NCBI GenBank assembly: GCA_043764015.1
Contig: JAYUKY010000046.1
Location: 1 to 52,717, forward strand
DNA length: 52,717 nucleotides
Direction: 5' to 3'
From: JANYGM01 sp043764015
GTDB lineage: Bacteria; Bacteroidota; Bacteroidia; Cytophagales; Thermonemataceae
Part shown: one piece after another, positions 33,587-41,669 of the stretch
How the letters are laid out: every line of letters starts with the position of its first letter
Numbering within the stretch: the first letter of the stretch is position 1
Made by a program: the position numbers and the translations under genes
Notes under the pieces: model-generated
Database searches by the model: none
What the model was told of the DNA's origin: nothing
What the model saw: the letters and a program-made list of their open reading frames with translations, nothing else

Positions 33587-34618
33587 TTATTGCAAAATGA
33601 ACTTCAATGCAAAAAACTTTATTTTTTGATAATTAGAAATATTTTTAGGTATTCTTGACCAAATTAGCAAAGTATTTTCTTTTACTTTTGGTAGATAATC
33701 CAAAATCTGAATGATTTGTAGGGTATATTTATTTTTTTGTTTTTCTAAGAAATTTTTAAGATAATACAACAGAAAATTTCCTATAATTTCTTTCAAAAAG
33801 AAAAATAAAGCCACTGTACGCAACAAAATACCAGTTATTAGCATAAAAATATAAGAAGAAGAGTTTTTTGAAAAATAGTTTTTCCCTAAGAAATTCTCTA
33901 AATAAAATGTAAAAAATAATGTCCCTATCACTAGTAAAATAGTTGCTATTAAGGCTATTTTATTGATACTTTTGCTTTTCAAAACATTAATAGGAGGATT
34001 TTTAGTTACTTTTCCTTCTTGATGTTCTAAAGAAAATTGTATTTTTTCTTCTTTGTACAAAATTTCAACCTCTTTAATGATTTTTATCACCAAAAGAGCA
34101 ACAAAAACTCCCATACCAACATAAACACCAATATAAGTAGCTAAAATACTCAAAACTAAGTTATTAACATTCTGAAAAAAAGAAAAATCTCCCGCTAATT
34201 TCTCCATAAAAACTTCCCAAACTGCTTGAAATGGCTTTTGATAAAAGAAAAACCCAACTAAAACCTTTTGTAATGAAGATTCTAACATACTCAAAACAGC
34301 TAGAAGAGATATTGCCAAACGGACATTTTTAATAATGCTGAACAAAAAGTAGCCTAAAAGTCCTTGAAAAATAACAGCTATATGCGCCATTATGCTTGCG
34401 TGAGGGCTTAAAATCATTTTCAGAATCAGGACAATAATCAATGATTGGAGTATATCAGAACGCTTTTCTGAAAATTTTGCCAACAAACTAATCCACAAAA
34501 CGGCACTTGCCACTATGAAAATGCTTGTAAAAGGGAGTTTTAGACTATGTAAAATCCCTCCTAAAATCCCCTCTGTAAATACCCAAAAAGACGTTATTTT
34601 TAAAAAATTATTATTCAT
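33587..34618 (-). CDS. polytopic membrane protein of unknown function
   Basis: 343 residues with about eight hydrophobic segments: five or six in the first 180 residues (GILGGILHSLKLPFTSIFIV, IIVLILKMILSPHASIMAHI, IFQGLLGYFLF, YIGVYVGMGVFVALLVIKII) and two around 225-270 (IALIATILLVIGTLFFTFYL, FMLITGILLRTVALFFFL), then a basic C-terminal tail. The gly-rich GGILHSLKLPFT and HAS-x-H motifs may mark a binding site. It vaguely recalls ECF-type S components, but I do not assign it. Driven by a consensus promoter at 34649-34679. Confidence 0.55.
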   Translation of the reverse strand: MNNNFLKITSFWVFTEGILGGILHSLKLPFTSIFIVASAVLWISLLAKFSEKRSDILQSLIIVLILKMILSPHASIMAHIAVIFQGLLGYFLFSIIKNVRLAISLLAVLSMLESSLQKVLVGFFFYQKPFQAVWEVFMEKLAGDFSFFQNVNNLVLSILATYIGVYVGMGVFVALLVIKIIKEVEILYKEEKIQFSLEHQEGKVTKNPPINVLKSKSINKIALIATILLVIGTLFFTFYLENFLGKNYFSKNSSSYIFMLITGILLRTVALFFFLKEIIGNFLLYYLKNFLEKQKNKYTLQIIQILDYLPKVKENTLLIWSRIPKNISNYQKIKFFALKFILQ

Positions 34619-34648
34619 CTGAAATTTTAAATAAATTTGATTAGTTCA

Positions 34649-34679
34649 CAAAGATATTTTTATAAAACTATAAATCAAA
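34649..34679 (-). promoter_or_regulatory. Bacteroidota promoter for the polytopic membrane protein
   Basis: On the minus strand TTTG (34679-34676), 19-bp spacer, TATCTTTG (34656-34649): a full consensus match about 30 bp before the ATG at 34618. Confidence 0.75.
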
Positions 34680-34768
34680 TTTTCAACTAAAAATACTAAT
34701 TCTTTGCGTATTTTCGTTATGTTTGCAGAATATTAAAAAAATGCTTCAACAGCTGATAATACAAAAAA

Positions 34769-36115
34769 ATGAATAAAATCCTCTTAATTATCCAACGTGA
34801 GTACCTTTTGCGTGTGCGCAAAAAATCTTTCTTGATAATGACCCTGCTTACTCCTTTGCTTTTTGCTGCAATGATGGTCGTGCCTACGTGGCTAATGAAC
34901 AGTGATGCCCTCAAAGAAGTTAAAAATATTGAAGTTTTTGATGAAACAGGCATTTTTAAAGACAAAATGAGAAGTACCAAACAACTTACTTTTACGTATG
35001 TTGATGGTCAAAAAAGCCAATTAGAGGCTGATTTTAATAAATCTAATGCTTTTGCATTGCTTCATATTCCTGCTACTAATTTTGAAGAAAAAGGTAAAAT
35101 ATCTCTGAAAGGCAAAAAAACCATTAGTACAGAGGTAGAAATGGATATTAGGGCTGATTTGGAGCGTATTCTCAAAGACTATAAACTGCTTAAAGTAGGC
35201 ATTACGCAGGATATGATAGACAAAAGTAAGACTCGTCTTAGTATGAATACCACGACCCTCAAAGACGGTAAAGAAACTGAAACAAGTTCTATTGCGGTGC
35301 TTGCAATAGGGTTTATTAGTGGTTTTATGATATATATTTCTGTGTTTATTTATGGGGCGCAAGTGATGCGTAGTGTTATTGAAGAGAAATCTAGCCGTGT
35401 AATTGAGGTGATGATTTCTGCGGTGAAACCTATTCAATTGATGTTAGGAAAAATTATTGGTGTGGCGTGTGTTGGACTAACGCAATTTTTGCTTTGGATT
35501 GTTTTTACTGCCATTATTTCTAGTGTTACTGGGCGGTTTTTGGCATCTGACCAACTAAAAAAGCAACTAGAAAACACAAATAAGGTACAAATGAATGATA
35601 AAACGCAACAAATAGCTACTGAAGCAAATGATGCGTTAGACGAGAAAAAAGGTGGTGGAATGATGGAAAAAGTAACAAAGGCACTTTCTACTATCAACTA
35701 TGTGTTGGTGATTGCTTGCTTTTTATTCTATTTTCTTTTTGGATATTTGTTGTATAGTGCTATGTTTGCGGCAGTTGGCTCTGCGGGTGATAGTGAAACA
35801 GATGCACAACAATTTATGTTACCCGTGAGTATGCCTTTGATTTTGGGGATAATTATGGCGCAAAGCGTGGCGGCAAACCCAGATAGTAGTTTGGCATTTT
35901 GGGGGTCAATGATACCATTTACCTCGCCCGTCGTGATGATGGTGCGTGTGCCTTATGGCATTCCTGCCTGGGAAATTGCGCTTTCTATGACTATTTTGTT
36001 GGGTACTTTTTTGGGTATGACGTGGCTTGCTGCACGTATTTATAGAGTTGGTATTTTGCGCTATGGACAAAAAGTAAACTTCAAAGAAATAGGAAAATGG
36101 ATTTTTATGAAATAG
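34769..36115 (+). CDS. ABC-2 type transporter permease (NatB/YhaP-like)
   Basis: 448 residues with the family start MNKILLIIQREYLLRVRKKSFLIMTLLTPLLF (first membrane helix about 20-40), a periplasmic domain of about 130 residues, and five further helices (IAVLAIGFISGFMIYISVFI, VGLTQFLLWIVFTAIISSV, VLVIACFLFYFLFGYLLYSA, PVSMPLILGIIMAQSVAA, ALSMTILLGTFLGMTWLAA). The VMRSVIEEKSSRVIEVMISA motif is typical of sodium-efflux-like exporters. The matching ATPase gene is not adjacent, although most such permeases are encoded directly after one. A TATGTTTG -7 box lies at 34718-34725; a terminator follows. Confidence 0.88.
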   Translation: MNKILLIIQREYLLRVRKKSFLIMTLLTPLLFAAMMVVPTWLMNSDALKEVKNIEVFDETGIFKDKMRSTKQLTFTYVDGQKSQLEADFNKSNAFALLHIPATNFEEKGKISLKGKKTISTEVEMDIRADLERILKDYKLLKVGITQDMIDKSKTRLSMNTTTLKDGKETETSSIAVLAIGFISGFMIYISVFIYGAQVMRSVIEEKSSRVIEVMISAVKPIQLMLGKIIGVACVGLTQFLLWIVFTAIISSVTGRFLASDQLKKQLENTNKVQMNDKTQQIATEANDALDEKKGGGMMEKVTKALSTINYVLVIACFLFYFLFGYLLYSAMFAAVGSAGDSETDAQQFMLPVSMPLILGIIMAQSVAANPDSSLAFWGSMIPFTSPVVMMVRVPYGIPAWEIALSMTILLGTFLGMTWLAARIYRVGILRYGQKVNFKEIGKWIFMK

Positions 36116-36140
36116 TTTTATAAAATATAGTTATTTTAAT

Positions 36141-36176
36141 AAAAAGCCTTTCAAAAGTAATTTTGAAAGGCTTTTT
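36141..36176 (+). terminator. intrinsic terminator of the permease gene
   Basis: Perfect 16-bp arms AAAAAGCCTTTCAAAA and TTTTGAAAGGCTTTTT around GTAA, 25 bp after the stop. Confidence 0.9.
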
Positions 36177-36214
36177 GCGGAATAGAATGCTATTCATTTG
36201 TGGTTGATGTTGCT

Positions 36215-36339
36215 AAGTAATAAATACATTGTAAATAAGTTCCTAATTTCAAAAAGTCTAATTTTTAGGTTGCGGTGGCGTTCACGCCACCTGCAATAAA
36301 AAAATAAAACTAGGAGTTTATTTGCAATGTATTACTAAC
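36215..36339. repeat. MITE-like element, copy A, with terminal inverted repeats
   Basis: About 125 bp without an ORF. The left end TACATTGTAAATAAGTTCCT (from 36225) is mirrored by the right end, whose reverse complement reads TACATTGCAAATAAACTCCT (21 of 25 bases match). The middle holds a GGTGGCG/CGCCACC hairpin (36274-36291). The left half is nearly identical to copy B at 13425-13582. It makes up the bulk of the 313-bp gap 36116-36428 between the terminator and the M61 gene end. Confidence 0.75.
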
Positions 36340-36372
36340 GCTAAAACACTTTCAATGGCAGGAAAATAATAA

Positions 36373-36417
36373 GAGGTACGAAATACGAATTTTTAAATTT
36401 TTCGTACTTCGTACCTC
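36373..36417. repeat. TTCGTACTTCGTACCTC inverted repeat
   Basis: 17-bp arms (36373-36389 and 36401-36417, one mismatch) around an AT loop, just downstream of the second M61 gene. Related sequence occurs at 21766-21790 (after the first M61 gene) and 49534-49590. Confidence 0.7.
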
Positions 36418-36428
36418 AAACTTCGTAC

Positions 36429-37952
36429 CTAAAAATTAGTCATCCATTGTTTGCGTAGAGCAATTTGCGCTGGTGTTGCATCTGGTGCAATCTCAAATTT
36501 TGGCTCTTTGTCTATGCTTGTATATTTGATACCAATTTTTTTGAAATAGTCTTCTATTGGCAAAGAATTAGCATTTTTAACGTATTTATCAAAGAAATCA
36601 GCAATTTCTGGGTACGTTTTTTTGACAAAAACCTTAAACCATTTTTTCTCTGGAAAAGATTTGTTAGGTCCATAAATTTTAGCAAATTCATTTACAACTT
36701 CTCTCAAACCCCGTTTTCCACCTGAAAGCTCCAACAAACGAATATCCAAAAGCCCTGCCACAAGTGCGCCACGCATATAGATATTGCTATATTGTTTTTG
36801 TCCTTCTGCCGTAAAAGAGGTAAGGCTCATTTTGCTAAGACTGTAGTTTCTATCAAAACGGTTTTCATCAATCCTTATTTTTAGTTGAAGTTCTTTAAAA
36901 TACTCGTCTAATGGCTTTAAACCTGCATTTAGTTGCATTTTGTGAGATGCCCATTCTGTCGTTCCTTCATACAACCAAAGATGCTCTGATGCAGTTGGGG
37001 TAACAAAATTAAAGTTAGAAATCAACTCACTATGTATGTTTAGAGGCGTTACAACGTGGAAAAACTCGTGTGCAGCAATATCCACGACACCTTCCGCCAC
37101 TTCTTTGCTCCATTCTGATTCTTTCAAAATATATTCAGAACTATACGAATGCTCCCAAGCACCTGCGCCTTTGTCTTCAAAATGAAACAAAAACGTATAT
37201 TTTTTTACAGGAAGTTCTTTTAGGAATGCTCCAGCAGCTTTCAACATATCAGACATACCATTCAAAAGTAAATCAGATTTAATTTTATCTGTTTTTGAAT
37301 AGGTATAAACCTCAATATCTGCACCAGCTACTTTTGCGGTTGCTTTGGTAAGTCGTCCCATCAAAATAGGAGAATCCACAATGTGGTCGTAGTTATTTGC
37401 TTCAAAAAAGCCATTTTTATCTTGTGAAAGTGCCGTTCCAAAGCTCCATTCTTTTGGAAAATCAATTTTAATTTTGAGTGGCGCATTTTGCATACCTGTT
37501 GGATAACCAAAAACAGTTTGTCCGTTTATTAGGGCGTGGTCTTCTTCAATAGAACTGCCACACATAGCATAAATTTTGTCTTTATCCACTTTTGTATCCC
37601 AAATTTCGGCAATATTATACTGAATTTTGCGTGTTTCCTTTGGATTAGAGATTTTATATTGATTTTCTCCAATTTTTTCTGTAGAAATTTCTGTGCCTTT
37701 TGCATCAAATGCCTTAAAAGAACGCACAAAACGCCCTATATTCATTACTTGGTATGTTCCTGGTGCAGTTGAGGCAAACTGATAAATGGCAGCAGAAGAT
37801 TTTAGTCCTTTATCCAAATCCAAAGTAACCTTAAATTCATCATTTGAGCGGTCGTTTAGATTAACGGTATAAGTAAGATTTTGCGACATCATTTCTGCTG
37901 AAAATAGCATCAAACAACTTGCAAACGTGGTTTTAATAATTTTTTTGAACAT
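36429..37952 (-). CDS. M61 family metallopeptidase, exported form
   Basis: 507 residues from ATG 37952, which places a signal peptide first (MFKKIIKTTFASCLMLFSAE to about SQ). N-terminal beta domain (FASTAPGTYQVMNIGRFVRS), zinc site HEFFH (His295, Glu296, His299; DIAAHEFFHVVTPLNIHSEL), and LWLYEGTTEWASHKMQL for the third ligand. Unlike the cytoplasmic M61 at 21793 no PDZ module is obvious at the C-terminus, which ends at LRKQWMTNF. It probably acts as a periplasmic or secreted aminopeptidase. A scrap of a near-identical gene is at 49597-49658. Confidence 0.9.
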   Translation of the reverse strand: MFKKIIKTTFASCLMLFSAEMMSQNLTYTVNLNDRSNDEFKVTLDLDKGLKSSAAIYQFASTAPGTYQVMNIGRFVRSFKAFDAKGTEISTEKIGENQYKISNPKETRKIQYNIAEIWDTKVDKDKIYAMCGSSIEEDHALINGQTVFGYPTGMQNAPLKIKIDFPKEWSFGTALSQDKNGFFEANNYDHIVDSPILMGRLTKATAKVAGADIEVYTYSKTDKIKSDLLLNGMSDMLKAAGAFLKELPVKKYTFLFHFEDKGAGAWEHSYSSEYILKESEWSKEVAEGVVDIAAHEFFHVVTPLNIHSELISNFNFVTPTASEHLWLYEGTTEWASHKMQLNAGLKPLDEYFKELQLKIRIDENRFDRNYSLSKMSLTSFTAEGQKQYSNIYMRGALVAGLLDIRLLELSGGKRGLREVVNEFAKIYGPNKSFPEKKWFKVFVKKTYPEIADFFDKYVKNANSLPIEDYFKKIGIKYTSIDKEPKFEIAPDATPAQIALRKQWMTNF

Positions 37953-38050
37953 TTTTTTATGTTTTGGTTGATTTAGATGTAAAATTACATAAATAAATAG
38001 AGTTTTCACAAAATTAAATGTATTTTTGCTAATAAAATTAGCCTAAAAAT

Positions 38051-39190
38051 ATGATAACGAGTTTATATATCAAAAATTTTAAATCACTAAAAGAAATTGA
38101 TTTGGAAATGCGTCATTTAACCTTGCTGACAGGCTTAAATGGTTCTGGTAAAAGTTCTCTGATACAAGTATTACTACTTTTGAGGCAAAGTAAATATTAT
38201 TTACGAGAAGGAATATTAAAACTTAGACCAAATGTAAATGATAGGTTGTTTGATGCTGGCGCAGCAGAAGATATTTATTATTACAAGGCAACTGACCTAG
38301 AAATAATATTTGGTATAACATATTCAGATGATAATGTTTTGTCTTGGAAATTTGATTATAATAGTGATAGAGAATATTCTGATGTTTTAGAATGTGGGAA
38401 ATTATATAAGTATAATGAAAAAATATTAGATAACCACCAGCCTTTTGTAGATGATAATTTCCAGTATTTATATGCGGAAAGAGTAATACCAATGTCTGCA
38501 TACGTTGCGTCCATTGAAAATGTCGTAAAAAGAAAAACACTTGGTGTAACTGGTGAACATACAGCATTTTATTTGGAAACTTATGGTACACACCAGAAAA
38601 TTACTAACGCTCAACTACAGCATCCAAAAGCAAAAAATAATAGTCTAATAGCGCAAACAAATGCTTGGCTTGCAGAAATATCTCCTAATATTAGCATAGA
38701 AACTAAGATTGTGAGTGATGGATTAGCCGTTGATTTGAAGTATAATTTTGGTGGTAAAGCCTTCAAACCTACACATGTAGGCTTTGGAGTTTCGTATGCT
38801 TTGCCTGTTATTGTGGCTTTGCTTACGGCAGAAGAAGGCAAACTTATTATTATAGAAAACCCTGAATCTCACGTACACCCACGAGGGCAAGGTGCACTAG
38901 GCAAACTCTTGGCGGCTGCTACACAAACAGGTGCGCAAATTATTGTAGAAACACACAGCGACCATATTTTAAATGGTATTAGGGTTGCCTTAAAAGAAAA
39001 AAGAGCAAATCCTGATGACGTTATTGCTCATTATTTTAAGAAAAATGAGGAAGAAAGTTGTTCTGAAATTACCTCTATTTTGATAGATGAAAAAGGAAAA
39101 TTACGCAGTAAAACGGATAATGGAACAAGTGCCGAACTTCCAAGAGGTTTTTTTGACGAGTGGGCAAACTTAATGTTCAAATTACTATAA
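38051..39190 (+). CDS. AAA/OLD-like ATPase with DUF3696 C-terminus
   Basis: 379 residues. The N-terminus is SMC/OLD-like (MITSLYIKNFKSLKEIDLEM) with Walker A GLNGSGKS at 28-35. Further on are the KPTHVGFGVSYALPVIVALL signature-like region, Walker B LIIIENPESHVHP (Glu269), the H-loop ETHSDHILNGIRVAL near 301, and the DUF3696 tail (ELPRGFFDEWANLMFKLL). Such ATPases are frequent sensors in phage-defence and toxin systems. The next gene starts 41 bp downstream on the same strand and is likely its partner. A TATTTTTG -7 box lies at 38021-38028. Confidence 0.88.
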   Translation: MITSLYIKNFKSLKEIDLEMRHLTLLTGLNGSGKSSLIQVLLLLRQSKYYLREGILKLRPNVNDRLFDAGAAEDIYYYKATDLEIIFGITYSDDNVLSWKFDYNSDREYSDVLECGKLYKYNEKILDNHQPFVDDNFQYLYAERVIPMSAYVASIENVVKRKTLGVTGEHTAFYLETYGTHQKITNAQLQHPKAKNNSLIAQTNAWLAEISPNISIETKIVSDGLAVDLKYNFGGKAFKPTHVGFGVSYALPVIVALLTAEEGKLIIIENPESHVHPRGQGALGKLLAAATQTGAQIIVETHSDHILNGIRVALKEKRANPDDVIAHYFKKNEEESCSEITSILIDEKGKLRSKTDNGTSAELPRGFFDEWANLMFKLL

Positions 39191-39231
39191 ATTTTATTGT
39201 GTTTATTTCCCTTTCAATTTTCGTCTAAATT

Positions 39232-40194
39232 ATGGAGTTATTTTTCAATGAACTTTCCGCTAAAACAGCAGCTAATGATGTGGAGGCAAAGAAATGGATA
39301 ACAAATTTTCTGAAACTTTTCCAAGTTATTGATAGAATTTTAAACGCTCTCAATAACCAATTAAAATTACGAACAACAGAAGATTTTTTGACTTTTCAAC
39401 TGACAAATGAGGATAATATTGTTGAGTTTCTAGGAAACAATTTTGGTTTTGCTGACCCTGAATTAATTGTTTTTTTGGGCTTACTAGATACCCCTCACTT
39501 AGATAAAAACGACCCTAGATTAGAAGAATACCAGTATAGTTCCATAAAAATTGATGGAATTTTAGAGGAGAAAACTATAACAGGTTTGGGCGCAACTTTT
39601 ATCAAAAAAACCTTAAGCCTTAGCTTTGATAATGACGCAAAATGGGATAAAACAGAAATTGTATTTGAAGTAAAGTTGATGGATAAAAACGCAAATATCA
39701 ATACTCAATCTGCAGTAGTTAGGCACGCAAGTAAAATTAAACATGTTATTGAGGCACATCTGCAATTTTTTGCTAATTTATTTGATTTCAAATCATACAA
39801 ACCAAAGTTTTCTTTTCAAGACAAAACACAGAATTTATTGCCTTTACTAGAGATTTATAGCTTATTTTTAGGTGAAAATGAAGATGTTTGGGAAGTTTTT
39901 TACAACGAAATAGCCTACCTAAACGAAACTGATAGAATTGCCAAAATCAAAGAAATAGCACGAAAAATTGCCGAAATACAGCATTGGGAGAAGGCAACTG
40001 GTGGAGTAAAAACTCAAAATAAAAACAGGGAACTCTATCTTATTTCTAATACTGATTTTATACTTTCAGTTGATTTTCAACACGGAGATTTTGAAGTCTT
40101 GAAAAATCAAAAATTACCTAACCATTTTGGTTCTATTTCTTTTGATGGTAAAAGGTTTAAAGCACCTCAAAATGACCATTCAATCATCATTTAA
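39232..40194 (+). CDS. putative effector with colicin E3-like ribonuclease C-terminus
   Basis: 320 residues, no signal peptide or membrane segment. The first 230 residues are unrecognised, mostly helical (MELFFNELSAKTAANDVEAK, KIKHVIEAHLQFFANLFDF). The last 41 residues read like the cytotoxic domain of colicin E3. VDFQHGDFEV gives Asp281-x2-His284-x3-Glu288, the spacing of catalytic D510, H513 and E517. It is followed by NHFGSISFDGKRFKAPQNDH, which parallels the HLGSFDPKTG, K-x-P and terminal basic positions of E3. The arginine equivalent to R545 is replaced, perhaps by His316. E3 cuts 16S rRNA in the decoding centre. Paired with the upstream DUF3696 ATPase, it could be a controlled RNase; this function is inferred. 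Confidence 0.6.
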   Translation: MELFFNELSAKTAANDVEAKKWITNFLKLFQVIDRILNALNNQLKLRTTEDFLTFQLTNEDNIVEFLGNNFGFADPELIVFLGLLDTPHLDKNDPRLEEYQYSSIKIDGILEEKTITGLGATFIKKTLSLSFDNDAKWDKTEIVFEVKLMDKNANINTQSAVVRHASKIKHVIEAHLQFFANLFDFKSYKPKFSFQDKTQNLLPLLEIYSLFLGENEDVWEVFYNEIAYLNETDRIAKIKEIARKIAEIQHWEKATGGVKTQNKNRELYLISNTDFILSVDFQHGDFEVLKNQKLPNHFGSISFDGKRFKAPQNDHSIII

Positions 40195-40205
40195 TGGAAT
40201 ATTTG

Positions 40206-40493
40206 CTATTCTATCACTTTTGGCACTCTAAAATAGTTTGTATCTTTTTTTGGCGCATTTAAAAGCCCTTTTTCGTGTGATAAAGAAGGTTTTACGACAT
40301 CTTCACGCAGTACATTTATTTCTTTGGAGATATGAATAAGTGGTGATACGTTGTCTGTATCAACTTGGTTGAGTTGTTCCATCCACGTAAGAATTTTATT
40401 CATATTAAGTATCATTTTGTCTGCTTCTTTCTCCTCAAAGTCCAAACGAGCAAGATGAGCAATGTTTTTTAGAGTTTCTTTATTGATTATCAT
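40206..40493 (-). CDS. gatC: Asp-tRNA(Asn)/Glu-tRNA(Gln) amidotransferase subunit C
   Basis: 95 residues, complete for GatC, the small stabilising subunit of the GatCAB transamidosome that makes Asn-tRNA or Gln-tRNA by amidation. Typical pattern: KETLKNIAHLARLDFEEKEA at the start, then ILTWMEQLNQVDTDNVSPLI and the RVPKV ending. gatA and gatB are not adjacent, as in many Bacteroidota where the three genes are scattered. Its ATG abuts a TCACAACTCACAAC array with no visible ribosome binding site. Confidence 0.93.
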   Translation of the reverse strand: MIINKETLKNIAHLARLDFEEKEADKMILNMNKILTWMEQLNQVDTDNVSPLIHISKEINVLREDVVKPSLSHEKGLLNAPKKDTNYFRVPKVIE

Positions 40494-40560
40494 TGTGAGT
40501 TGTGAGTTGTGAGTTGTGAGTTATGAGTTGTGAGTTATTTTATTGAATACCAAACAAATA
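40494..40560 (-). repeat. TCACAAC tandem array in the gatC leader
   Basis: On the sense (minus) strand a GTATTTGTTTGGTATTCA segment is followed by six ACTCACAA-type 7-bp units (one ACTCATA variant) ending 3 bp before the gatC ATG. Confidence 0.7.
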
Positions 40561-40582
40561 CAACCATAATTCGTAAGTGAAT

Positions 40583-41581
40583 TTAGTTTGCTTCTTTTTT
40601 AGGCTGATTTCCTTGTTGTTTTTTGGCTTTCTCTTTGCGTTCTTTTTCTTTTTTCTTTCTGATAATTTCTAATTTTTCTTTATTAGACTTTTCAGGTTTC
40701 TTATCTAAATCATCTTTTTTATCTGTTTTTTCTGACTTATTTTTTTCTGATTTTTCTTGTCTTTCTTCTTCTTTTAGTTGATTTTGAGGCTTTTGTGCAG
40801 GACTACCAACTACCCAAATATCAATGATTTCCCCTGCGTGTATTTGTGCATTCACGAGAGAATCCCCCACCATTTCACCACTTGCAGAAGGACTTTGACG
40901 CAAAACTATGCCAATATCTTGGTCTGGCTCATCATAAATATAATTAACAACACCAAGTTCCAAATTAAGCGCACTAATCAGCATTTCAGCTTCTTCTTGT
41001 GGCATTCCTGTAAGGTTTGGTACATCAAATGCTTCATTACTTTTGCCTCCAATCACCAAATCTATGCGTGAACCTTTGGGAATACTTGTTCCATTAGTAA
41101 TAATCTTTCCGTTAAAAGTAATTCCTATGACTGTATTATGACGAATATCAGGTTTATAAGAAATATTCCCTAAAATAAGGTCAGCACGCTCCAAACGGCG
41201 TTTTGCAGTTTCAAAAGAAACATCTATTAGTTCTGGCAATTTGGTGGCAGGCGTGCTTTGTGGTGTGATAACAAGGTGAATACGTCTTCCAGCTTTTACT
41301 TTTGTGCCTGCGTGTGGATGTTGCTCCACAATGGTATGAGGAGGCATTTTTCCAGAGAAAACAGAATCCCTTACCACATAATCAAGTTGCCTTTCTTCCA
41401 AATATTTTTTTGCCTCTTCCAAACTCATTCCTACAAGTTTTGGCACAGCTAGGCTCTGCCCATGCAATGTTTTGCTAGGTAAGAAAAAGCTAAAAAACAA
41501 CCATGCAAAAAGAGCTAAAAACAGCCCTATAACGCTAATATGTATGATTAGATGCCACCAACGGTTTGTTGAAACTTGCAA
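40583..41581 (-). CDS. PASTA-domain membrane protein with lysine-rich tail
   Basis: 332 residues. A single N-terminal membrane helix (IISVIGLFLALFAWLFFSF-like, about 12-32) is followed by three PASTA domains at about 45-107 (VPKLVGMSLEEAKKYLEER), 112-178 (LPELIDVSFETAKRRLERA) and 185-257 (VPNLTGMPQEEAEMLISAL), then an 80-residue lysine/glutamate-rich tail. No kinase domain, unlike PknB-type PASTA proteins. The only possible start is TTG (MQVSTNRWW); an in-frame stop in repeat DNA lies just upstream. It is a tandem paralogue of the gene at 41670, probably arisen by duplication. Peptidoglycan or muropeptide binding is presumed. Confidence 0.85.
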   Translation of the reverse strand: MQVSTNRWWHLIIHISVIGLFLALFAWLFFSFFLPSKTLHGQSLAVPKLVGMSLEEAKKYLEERQLDYVVRDSVFSGKMPPHTIVEQHPHAGTKVKAGRRIHLVITPQSTPATKLPELIDVSFETAKRRLERADLILGNISYKPDIRHNTVIGITFNGKIITNGTSIPKGSRIDLVIGGKSNEAFDVPNLTGMPQEEAEMLISALNLELGVVNYIYDEPDQDIGIVLRQSPSASGEMVGDSLVNAQIHAGEIIDIWVVGSPAQKPQNQLKEEERQEKSEKNKSEKTDKKDDLDKKPEKSNKEKLEIIRKKKEKERKEKAKKQQGNQPKKEAN

Positions 41582-41666
41582 TTTTCAATTACGAATTAGA
41601 AATTACGAATTACGGATAAAGAAACGGACTAACAACGTAATTCGTAATTGTTAATTCGTAATTGAA
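41582..41666. repeat. ACGAATTA arrays between the PASTA genes
   Basis: AATTACGAATTAGAAATTAC and TAATTCGTAATTGTTAATTC blocks at both ends of the 88-bp gap, in inverted arrangement. Same family at 19021-19050, 20680-20708 and 33514-33540. Confidence 0.65.
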
Positions 41667-41669
41667 ACA

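Noticed and set aside
40494..40560. CRISPR-like array
   Set aside because: The 7-bp TCACAAC units are direct tandem repeats with no spacers and no cas genes are present.
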